Assembly (NCBI GenBank): GCA_947462335.1
Contig: OX381709.1
Location: forward strand, 37,094,186 to 37,158,185
DNA from: Harmothoe impar
Taxonomy: Eukaryota; Annelida; Polychaeta; Phyllodocida; Polynoidae
Reading direction: 5' to 3'
Length of the DNA: 64,000 bases
Below the pieces are notes generated by a model. It was not told the DNA's origin. It saw only the letters and a list, made by a program, of their open reading frames with translations, and ran no database searches. Shown piece by piece: positions 55,409 through 64,000 of this stretch. The position numbers were made by a program, and so were the translations under genes. Numbering within the stretch: position 1 is the stretch's first letter; every line of letters begins with the position of its first letter.

Positions 55409-56862
55409 TATACCAATGGAAAGCTAAAATCAACAGGAAAACAATTATTTACCTTTCATTTAGGCAAAATGGGACTTATCAATAATGTCACATTTGGGGT
55501 TCCGCAAGGGTCGGTATTAGGCCCGTCTTTATTCACTTTTTTTGTTAATACCTTGATTGATACACCTATATTATCTAAAATCAAAATGTACGCGGATGAC
55601 ATTGTATTATACTCGAGTCATTCGGATCCCAAAATAGCGTTACAGAATCTCCAATCTGATTTGGATACTTTAGTGGAAGCCTGTACACTAAAAGGCCTAA
55701 CCATTAATTCAAACAAAACCAAATTTGTCTGGTATTGTGCAAAAAACCAGTATCATAGAGTACCTGACACACTTCCAGTTATAAACGGGAAATCTATCAT
55801 GCTAGTTAAATCTTATATGTACTTAGGAGCGATATTGGACAGTGCACTCACTTTTGAGGAATTTGCTAAGTCAATACGGGATGCTACTAATTTCCTATGC
55901 TTTAAACTGGGAAAAGTCAGACCTAGTGTCACGGTCACAACAGCCACGATCATCTTCAAACAGACTATTCTCCCAAAATTTGATTATTGCTCTTTTTTAT
56001 TGGACTGCTCAAACCAAAAATGGCAAACAAAAATTGGGAGGATACAAAACAGGTGCCTACGGTGTTGTCTACATCGTCAGATTAGAGGAAACTCGGTTGA
56101 GAAACTGCACATAGACTGTGGGACACCCCTTCCTCCTCTCAGGAGGAAGGAATTGCTTATATCACATTTTTATAATAGATCCAAAAACCTACCATGTGAC
56201 CCCAACCCTAGAACCCGCAGCAGTTTCCTTCCCACCTTTCCTCTAAGAAGGCCAAAAACTGAGTTCTATAAGAAGAGTCCTTTCTATAGAGGTGCTATGG
56301 GGTGGAATAACCTTCCCCCTTTTGTGCAAATTTGTGATAATAAAGTTAGTTTTAAGCTGCAGCTAAAACACCATTTGGGTACATATATTAAAAAACCCAA
56401 GTCAAAAAAGAGGAAGAAGGAAAAGGAAAAGAAACCTAAAAATTAAAGGTGTGATCTGCTCATGTCTTTTTTTTCCCCTTCCTATTCTCATACAAACTCA
56501 TACAATAACTAAATATTGCTGCTATTGTCTGTGATACTGTCTGTGATACTGGACAAGCTAGGCTTGGTCCTACACCTTTGTGATAAGTGTTGAACAGATA
56601 CAATCAATCTGACCAATACTCCCTGTGTAGCATATGTTAATCATCATTGTATATTTCATCCAGCATTGCACAATCCCATACCTGTTGTTATAGACTGCTT
56701 GCAGCGAAACCTAGCCCACTTGTGCAATTCTCTGTGTAACTTGTATAACCCCTTGTGTATAATACCTGTTGCTTGGACTTTGCTCATTGATGCCTGGACC
56801 CAAAATTGTACTGAAAATCATATCAATAAACCGTTATGAGGTACATAACAAAAAAAAAAAAA
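55409..56862 (+). mobile_element. 5'-truncated LINE with reverse transcriptase and poly(A) tail
   Basis: Contains the RT frame at 55469-56446, an approximately 400-bp 3' UTR, a CAATAAACCG signal near 56825 and an A run ending at about 56862. Coding similarity begins abruptly just after a TGA at 55406-55408, so the endonuclease and the N-terminal RT part are missing. This is the usual 5'-truncated LINE structure. Confidence 0.85.
55469..56446 (+). pseudogene. LINE reverse transcriptase, C-terminal part (Jockey/CR1-like)
   Basis: 325 codons. FGVPQGSVLGPSLF (about residues 8-21) and MYADDIVLY (about 40-48) are RT motifs B and C, with the catalytic YADD intact. The thumb region contains LGAILDSALTFEE, and FDYC...IQNRCLRCCLHRQ is typical of Jockey/CR1/I-type non-LTR elements. 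The C-terminus is Lys-rich. Sequence before the Met (GKQLFTFHLGK) is still RT-like, so the Met is not a native start. RT fingers and the endonuclease are absent, so the copy cannot move by itself. Confidence 0.88.
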
Positions 56863-57652
56863 TCATGTAATTGCGGTAATTCTATTGTCGGATCATCCAT
56901 TCTATTGTGGGGGGTACTTTGATTTTTCCCTCCGAAATGGGATATCCAAGCTTTCTGTACAGATATAAATAAACTGCCCAGAGGCCAACTTTTATTTTAT
57001 TTTAAATTTCTTTTATTTCGTTCTCCGTGCGTTGATAAATTTTTGAAGGATCCGTAACCCAAATTTAAAAAAAAGCGTGGCCTAATCAAGAGGACCACAA
57101 TAGAAATTCCCCTATCAAAAGTGATTAGGCCTAATGAAAATGATAGAAATGACCCATAAAATGTAAACATAAACGTTGCCCCAATCTGCAAGAAAATCAA
57201 TGAAATATACAAATCTGTCTTCAAAGTTGAGAAATGGTAGATTAAATAGTCATCTGAGAGTCGTTCTAGTCACTCTGCCTTGAAATGTACCCCTTTTTGC
57301 TCCAAAATTGTCTAAAAAGCACCCCTTTTCAAGGGTCCTCGCGGGCCCTTGCCTAGGGCCCAAAAAGATACCCTTTCCCTTGGAATCGTGTTCACACATA
57401 GTCAGTATAATAGCCTACTATTGCTGAGGAAGTGGCCCCCGCCGGGCCCATAGGCCTATAGGTCCCATAATGGGTATAGACCCCTAAAATCGACATGGCG
57501 ACATGGGCATTTCTTAAAATCGACATGGCGACATGGGCATTTCTCAAAATCGACATAGGACATGGCCATTTAAGTGACATGTGACTTGTGCATTTCTTAA
57601 AATCGACATCTGACATGGGACTTAGTGTGTGACATGAAAAAAGAATCTCATA
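56863..57652. other. Intergenic, start of repeat mosaic
   Basis: No gene. From about 57480 it contains three close copies of a AAATCGACATGGCGACATGG / GCATTTCT unit, the first of the repeat words that dominate the rest of the window. Confidence 0.6.
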
Positions 57653-58705
57653 CTGGGGTGACTTTGGCTCACTTTTGCTATATTTCATTCCATAAATTTG
57701 TGAAATGCCAGGATTTATAACATTTATGGTTGTTATATTATGCAAATATGTTAATACACTGGGCTCAAAAATATAAAACAAAAAAAAAATCCATTGGAAG
57801 GTTTTTAAATTGCCAATTTTAATGTGACCCAAAGTCACCCCGGCTTTGGGGTGACTTTGGCTCAAAATATCTTTGCCTTGGGGCATAGGCCTACTATGTG
57901 CCTTTGAGGGATATTATGGATTGAAGCCACATGGGATAAAAATCTTGACAAGTATATATGCTAGTTTTAAAAGAGAACTTGATTATTTGCTATATGATTA
58001 CACTATAAAAACACTTGGGCGAAAAAATGCAAGATTTTGAAAATATTGTCCCAAAAAGGCGGGGTGTCTTTGGCTCGTTTTTGACTTTTTGACTTTTTTT
58101 GATGGCACACATTTTCTCTGCCATGAATTTCATATGCCTACATTGTCCAAATTTAGAAAACACTCATTATGACAAAGGATTGATATAAGTATAAATTTAA
58201 AATAATAATCTTCCTTATTGAAGTGTAATTGAATTCTCCAGGGCTTGTGGCAGCACATTTTTATGTTTGAGCCAAAGTCACCCCCTAAGAGCCAAAGTCA
58301 CCCCATTTTCCATAGAAAAAACAAAAAAAAATCATCAAAGTGCATTTTCACAATGATTATATATTTTTTTAATCTAATTTTCAATGGATCCAAAGTACCA
58401 TTGTAATTATGTTTAATTTTGGGGGGATATATTTTCCTCATATGTGATAGCCTCAGATTCCCACATGAAAGTTGCCCTATATTCATAATTTTGGTTAAAA
58501 AAAAAAAAAAATTCCTTTGAATTTTTTTTAGTGAAATATTGAATTTGAAAGAATAAAAAAATTACAACATATTCAATGAGGCACTAACAAAATCATTTGA
58601 TACAGTTTCCCTCAGTTGGGGGGCATCTGGAACATGTCTAGATATCAAAACAACACTTTTTTCCTAGTGAGCCAAAGTCACCCCGGGAAGCCAAAGTCAC
58701 CCCAG
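57653..58705. mobile_element. 1-kb element with GGGGTGACTTTGGCT inverted ends
   Basis: Begins CTGGGGTGACTTTGGCTC and ends AGCCAAAGTCACCCCAG, exact inverted complements over 17 bp. The same word also recurs inside in both orientations: near 57832-57865, 58060 (variant), 58262-58302 (two) and 58669. No clear target duplication and no coding frame. Superfamily unknown. Confidence 0.65.
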
Positions 58706-58707
58706 TT

Positions 58708-58900
58708 GTTCAAATTTGGTCACTGTGGGTTTTCAAAATCCTAAATTGTCCTGGGGCCTGCGGCCCCAAGACCCCCCATTTATAAAGAATCTCATATAGA
58801 GTGAAGTAGGCTACCAAACCCTTTGTTCAAATTTGGTCACTGTGGGTTTTCAAAATCCTGAATTGTCCTGGGGCCTGCGGCCCCAAGACCCCCATTTATA
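58708..58900. repeat. Two-copy direct repeat, about 78-bp units
   Basis: GTTCAAATTTGGTCACTGTG ... GGGGCCTGCGGCCCCAAGAC ... CATTTATA occurs at 58708 and again at 58825, a period of 117 bp, with one or two differences. Confidence 0.85.
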
Positions 58901-59290
58901 ACTGACATGGCTTTTTCCTTAGTGACATGTGACATGGCCATATCTTAAAATCGACATGCGACATATGGACCTCCCCCCCCCCCCATCTACCCCCCTCTGA
59001 GGCTCCCATAGTCCTACATGTCCCTACATTATACCTACATTATACTTTATAGTCTATAGAAGGGCCCCAGACGGGGGGTTGCTATGTCACTTGTCGATTA
59101 TAAGAAATGACAGTGTCCCTTGTCGATTTTAAGAAAAGGGTTTTGTCACTTGTCACTGACACTGTAAAAATGTCACTAGGTCTCATGTCACTTGTCGATT
59201 TTAAGGAATGCCTATGTCATTTGTCGATTATAAGAAATAGGTCTTGTCCCTTGTCACTAGCCTGACTAGGCTCATGTCGATTTTACCCGT
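58900..59290. repeat. Degenerate (C)TTGTCGATTTTAAGAAA repeats
   Basis: Irregular copies of GTC(A/C)CTTGTCGATTTTAAGA and the opposite-strand form TTAAAATCGACATG. Spacing is not constant, so this is a mosaic rather than a clean tandem array. Confidence 0.7.
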
Positions 59291-60259
59291 CTGGGGCCCT
59301 TATAGAGCTATAGGATGCTATAGGCCAACGTACCGTAGTCCTATATAGACTTCGGGATAGACTTACACCCGGGATGTAGAACAAGCTATAGTCCTAGAGC
59401 TCCTAGAATAGATCTATATGCCTACAGTAGTCCTGTAGGCATTATCTATGAAGTGGTCACGTGACCTCTCTTTTGTTCAACTGTCATGTAGTATTTCCAC
59501 ACCTCATCATGCAATGAACCTATGTAAATTGTGGCCTAAACCTAGGCCTAGACATTCTTGACGATAATTTAATTCAATTCAATTGTGGTTTTAGGCCTAC
59601 CGGTATGGCAAAATGCAGTTGACCTATATAAATATAATATAAATCTATAGCAAAACTTAACCAAGGGCAAACAACAAATGATATAGTCTCGGCTACTAGA
59701 CTATCCTAGACTGCCTCTAGCCTCAAGACCTTTCCGTTATTCGTTTCAACGCAATACCACTACACCATTGGCCTGAACAGCTGTCTATAGAGTCGATCTA
59801 TATCATGTCATGAGTGGTGTCCCCATCAAAAATTGAATACCCCTCAGAACGATGCCTCCAGATTACTCCATTCCACAACCATAGCCCATACCGTCATCCA
59901 ACATAATGGCCTTTTGCCATGCGCATGTACGAGCTGCATACTCAATTTTCAAACCCCTTTCTGATGTGCATCCAGTGCATTTCCTGACTCAATTCTATGG
60001 TTTCTTCCTTTCTTACTTCATTATTTTGCTACTTACCAATGGTCAAGCAGAGACACGCTCGTTTGGCATGACTTTGACCCTCCAGATTCTCCCGATTTTA
60101 CTGTTGGGAACTCCGGTCATGGAGGACGACTATACGACCATCAGGTCACGTGACCCTGTTGTCTTCCCAGCATGCACCGCGGCTCAGCACTGATGGCGTC
60201 CCACACATAAAAATGGCAGGACATTTAAATTGGCCAACTTCCTGTATTTAACGTCGTAA

Positions 60260-60636
60260 ATGCTACACCAAGGTCGGTTAGGGGACTCATCCCGACGAGG
60301 TCCAACTATGATGGACGGAAAGAGCAAGGTTAGGTGTCTTTACGATGGAATTCGACTTTTGTTTACATCTGTTGCGGCTGGCCTAGTTATTGCAGGTTCG
60401 CTCTTTATCGATGGAGTGGCTTCCACATTGCCATCAGAAAACGTGAATGGACCGAAGGGACATCTCAAGCCTTTGGGAGAACATCGTCCGGCTGAGGGCT
60501 TTATAACAACGGTCGATGGATTTCTAAAACCAGAGACATTTTACAAAAATCACGTTTTAGCAAGTAAACCTGTCCTCTTCAAAGGAGCGGCCCACGACCT
60601 TCCTGCCTACCAGCGCTGGAGCGACACCTATATCGA
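60260..60636 (+). CDS. Probable membrane-anchored cupin/JmjC-family protein, first exon
   Basis: First exon only, ending GA|GTGAGT. Residues about 27-50 (IRLLFTSVAAGLVIAGSLFIDG) form a hydrophobic segment after a basic stretch, suggesting a signal anchor. Later FYKNHVLASKPVLFKGAAHD then PAYQRWSDTYI fits the beginning of cupin_8/JmjC-like 2-oxoglutarate oxygenases, where a 'kPvlikg' strand is followed by a 'Ws..Yl' helix. The Fe-binding HxD...H motif would lie in later exons, which I could not find in the remaining 3.4 kb, so the function is tentative. Start at 60260 or the tandem ATGs at 60308/60311, which lie closer to the hydrophobic segment. Confidence 0.5.
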
Positions 60637-62290
60637 GTGAGTAATGCCAGCAGTTCGCCTAGATCTAAAGCCTATATGCACTCAGCAGTAGGCCCTGGCC
60701 CTACGGTACATTTAGTAAGGTAATGGTTATAATTAAATGGGGGCGGGGAGGGGGGTGGTGGCTGGGTATAGGCCCCGGGTTCTACCACACTGTCCACAGC
60801 GGTGGGCAGCTGGGCAGGGTGATCCCATTGAGTGACTGCAGATGGGTCAAAAGCGACCTGGCGACCTGGGCCATTTGGGAGGCGACTTTCGACCTGAGGC
60901 AATAATAAAAACGACTTTGCGACTTTTGGTAAAAAATAACTATAGAATAAAGGATCCAAAAAAGCGACTTTGTAACCTGGACCCCTTAATTTCGGCGACT
61001 TTCCGACCTCAGGGGGGACCCATCTGCACCCCCCATTGACGTCTATGTTAACCAAAACGAGGCACTGTGACTGGGCAGGTGATCTGACAGATCACTGCCC
61101 AGTGACTTTGTTTGTATGGGTGGGACAGAATTTTGTCTAAATATAAGGTTATTTCCAAATTATTATGGTATAAATTATCCTAAACTTGCTTTGGTAGAAC
61201 CCTGATCACCCCCTCAGTGTCGGGTTTGGGCCTAGGATCACTGCCCTCGGCCTACGGCCTCGGGCAGTGATCCCACGGCCCAACCCCTCCACATCGGGAA
61301 TGATCAGTTAGGTAGGCCTATATTAAAAGGGCCCCATGTCAGAGGGGGTCTATATGGGGGGGGGGGGGGGGGATGCATACATGAGCCTATATTATTTAGT
61401 AACAAGGGACAAGACCTATGTGCGGGCCTATGACAGGCTATGTGAGTATATGTTTTAGAATCGACAAATGACATAAAGGCCCTAGATGGGGTCGGGGGGG
61501 GGGGGTCCACTTAGACTCGGGCCCCGTCTGTATATACAGACTGGGAAGGTACAGCCGCGCGGGCCTACACTCTCCAAGCATAACCCTGACAAAGTATATG
61601 ATTGGCGAGTGTAGCGTGACCAGTCAGCGTGCATGCGCATCACTCTCCAGCAGATGTTTAGTGATGCTGGTGTATGTACCTAATATCTGCTGGGAGATGG
61701 TACTGCCATCCCAACGCCATCCCCAAGCCTGATAAGGCACTGGGTCAGACCCAGCTCGGCCTGTGTGTGGTTACGGGTGGGCGGGTCTGACTGCGAGAGA
61801 CTAGGGTCCACTGTGCCACTTGTCGATTTTAAGCCCGGGATTTTAAGAAAAGGGTCTTGTCCCTTGTCAGGAGGCTCATGTCAATTTGTGAATTTTACCT
61901 GTCTATAGGGCCCTTTTGACTGGGGGGGGGGGGGGGTGTAAACAATTTGGACCCCTCTTGCGTGGGGAGTGTCAACAAATTTAACCTGTTTTGGGTGTGT
62001 TACTATGCTTCAAAGGGCCCGCATGTGCACCGATTTTCGTAGGTGGGGGGTGAACATTTCGACCCGTTGACTGGGGGGGGGGGGGGGGGATGTAAAAAAA
62101 ATTCGTCCCCACCCTCCCTGTTGTTAAAAAATGATCACTCCCTAAATGCGACACGCCAACATTGCCTTATTTTCTTAAAATCAACATGCAGCATGTGGCC
62201 TAGTGACATGTGACATGAGGCTTGAAAAGATAGTGACAGGGGACATAGCTAGGACATAGCATTATATCGACATGGGACCCAGAGATAAGC
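60637..62290. other. Repeat-rich intron or intergenic stretch
   Basis: Contains GCGACTT/GCGACCT-rich words (60850-61020), a hairpin-like GGCAGTGATC / GATCACTGCC region (61060-61275), long G runs (about 61357 and 61496) and a degraded Harbinger-type half element (about 61920-62145, right end GATCACTCCC followed by TAA). Confidence 0.5.
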
Positions 62291-62297
62291 ATTACTA

Positions 62298-62519
62298 CCG
62301 TAAAACCTTGCGTATAAGCCGCGGCTAGTACGCGAATCAGATCGCTGGTGCGGCTTATAAGATCAGCACAGAGTCCAGGTGCGGCTTATATGAGAGATTT
62401 TGCTCCTATAGTACAGTACTAAAGCCACCATATTCAGATCGCTGGTGCGGCTTATAGGATCGGCTCAAAGTCGGGGTGCGGCTTATACGCGAGTTAGACT
62501 TATACGCGAGGTTTTACGG
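62298..62519. mobile_element. CCGTAAAACC MITE, copy 2
   Basis: Ends CCGTAAAACCTTGCGTATAA and TTATACGCGAGGTTTTACGG with TA on both sides (62296-62297, 62520-62521). It carries the same GGTGCGGCTTATA words as the copy at 53808, in the other orientation. Confidence 0.85.
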
Positions 62520-62557
62520 TAAGCGACATAGACATGTGACATGGGGACTCCCATCTA

Positions 62558-62856
62558 CAGGGTTCCCACATGTCATGGAAAGTCATGGAATTTGAAAGCC
62601 GTCTGGAAAGTCATGGAATTTTGTTAACATTTGTCATGTGTCATGGAATGTCATGGAAAATGAAAATTATGGAATTAATATCACAAAATCTCCTAGAAGT
62701 CTCCCATTTGCTTTCTTGATTTTAGAAATTTTCTCGGGGGCCAAGCCCCCAGACCCCCATAACAATGTTATAAATATCATGGAAATTTGAGATTTTGTCA
62801 TGGAATGTCATGGAAATGTCATGGAATTTCAATCTGAAATTTTTGTGGGAAACCTT
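62558..62856. mobile_element. hAT-type MITE with 5-bp target duplication (TCATGGAA-rich)
   Basis: Begins CAGGGTTCCCACATGTCATG and ends TTTTGTGGGAAACCTT; ATCTA is duplicated at 62553-62557 and 62857-62861. The interior is full of GTCATGGAA words on the plus strand. Confidence 0.68.
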
Positions 62857-62941
62857 ATCTAGAACCTATACTCCCAAGTGACATGAGGGCTGGTGACAAG
62901 GGACAAGAGCCTTTCCTTAAGGTTGACAAGGGACACAGCAG

Positions 62942-62967
62942 CCCCCCCCCCCCCCCCCCCCCCCCCC
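62942..62967. repeat. 26-base C homopolymer
   Basis: Uninterrupted C run on the plus strand, the longest homopolymer I see in the window. Length is likely polymorphic or error-prone. Confidence 0.9.
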
Positions 62968-64000
62968 ACCCAAGTGGGGCCCTACACTACAGACCACTAG
63001 GCCTACAGTGAGTCAGAAAGTCAGTGAGTTTTTCTCCATATACTGATATAGGGCCGAAAGTCTGAATTCGCTGGTTTTTGGTGTGCCGAGTGCTTTATTA
63101 TCGGTCTCTCGCTGGGGCAAGTTCCTGTCACACTCTCCAGCACATTCTTTGATGATACATAGCTAAATGTGTGCCGAGACCTGAAGGTACAGATGGGAGG
63201 TTCCGATGTCGATTTAAAAACAATTGCCATGTCTCATATCTAGGCCTATGTCGCGTAACGATGCTCATGTCCCATGTCGATTTTAAGAGATCTGCATGTC
63301 CCACGTCACTAACTTTTTAAGCCTCATCATGTGACATGTCACTAGGCCTCATGTCGCATGTCGATTTGATAGTTTAGGAGTCTAGCTCCATAGACCTCTG
63401 CCTGGAGAATGTACCAGCCCATCACTTTAAGTTTTACCTCAAATATCTCCTAAACTACAAATATTTAGAAGTTGATGGACGAGTAGATCTATATAGTAAA
63501 ATAGGCAATGTATTTTTTATATTTATTCACGGGAAACGCTAAATATGTCTAGATTCGTTCATAGACTGGTTCAAAGTAAACATCATAAAAGAAAGACTTG
63601 ATTTCCTTTATGTCTCAACAATTAAGAGTGTTCCATCTGTGGGGGACTAGATGGGGTGAAGGGGTCCCCATGTCGCCCTGTTGAATTCAAGAAATGCCCA
63701 TGTCCCATGTCCCTATCTCTTTTATTCCTCATTATGTCGCATGTCACTAGGCTCAAAATACCAGACTTGGGGGTGCGATGTCACTTGTTGATTTTAAGAA
63801 ATAGGTCTTGTCGCTTGCCCCTAGGCTCATGTTGATTTGTCAATTTTGTCTGTCTGGGGTCCTTATGTCACCATGTCGATTTTAGGGGTCCACCTCCATA
63901 GGGTCTAAATGGGGGTGGGGGGGGGGGGGGTCCCCATGTCGCATGTCAATTTTAAGAAATACATGTAGATCTACCCATTTCGTCATGTGGATTTTAAGAA
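62968..64000. repeat. Degenerate CATGTCGATTTTAAGAAAT mosaic to window end
   Basis: Repeated words such as CCCATGTCGATTTTAAGA, ATGTCACTAGGC and CATGTCGCATGTCGATTT recur near 63260, 63340, 63660-63700, 63780, 63870, 63940 and 63980 with irregular spacing. No exon recognised. Confidence 0.6.

Noticed and set aside
57392..57886. 164-codon minus-strand frame with repeated MSILRNAHVA
   Set aside because: Reads through the ATCGACATGG repeat words and the end of the 1-kb element; not a gene.
59906..60193. 95-codon frame with a hydrophobic stretch upstream of the cupin-like exon
   Set aside because: No family resemblance and no splice link to the next exon; probably chance.

Overview
The window is animal nuclear DNA: split genes with GT-AG introns, AT-rich introns around GC-richer exons, an intronic tRNA gene, and many short non-autonomous DNA transposons, minisatellites and long G or C homopolymers. 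The proteins resemble vertebrate families closely, but the intron and repeat landscape does not look like a vertebrate. My best guess is a marine invertebrate, probably a non-vertebrate deuterostome such as a lancelet; the species is not determined.

Layout. (1) 1-9212: no recognisable exon. It holds a pogo-like MITE (722-1243), a short CA-rich minisatellite and a 67-bp minisatellite array (about 6571-7365), and is probably upstream DNA or the first intron of the next gene. (2) 9213-44909, plus strand: most of an EPB41L4A (NBL4) orthologue, a FERM-domain membrane-cytoskeleton protein. I assembled 28 exons in consistent phase (995 residues, first coding exon missing) plus one alternative last exon. 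The introns carry a perfect 611-bp tandem duplication, an array of RFX/X-box-like palindromes, a 129-bp minisatellite, several MITEs and an intact tRNA-Trp(CCA) gene (43248-43319). (3) About 44910-47850: the 3' UTR of that gene and the convergent 3' end of the next. (4) 48856-54280, minus strand: a C2H2 zinc-finger protein of the ZNF532/ZNF592/ZNF687 family, one very large exon plus a short upstream exon that moves the start 5'. (5) 54454-56862: a Harbinger-like MITE and a 5'-truncated LINE with a reverse-transcriptase ORF and a poly(A) tail. (6) 57.4-64 kb: a repeat mosaic around the first exon (60260-60636, plus strand) of a probable membrane-anchored cupin/JmjC-type protein that continues beyond the recognisable sequence.

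The three genes are not a functional unit. The most unusual points are the two mutually exclusive C-termini of the EPB41L4A orthologue, both ending in class I PDZ-ligand sequences (TAV and TEL); the intronic array of GTTACCATGGTAAC palindromes; a dispersed palindromic repeat family (GCATGATGCATGAA); and a set of short elements whose terminal repeats and target-site duplications can be read directly (5-bp hAT-type, TAA Harbinger-type, TTAA piggyBac-type, TA pogo-type).
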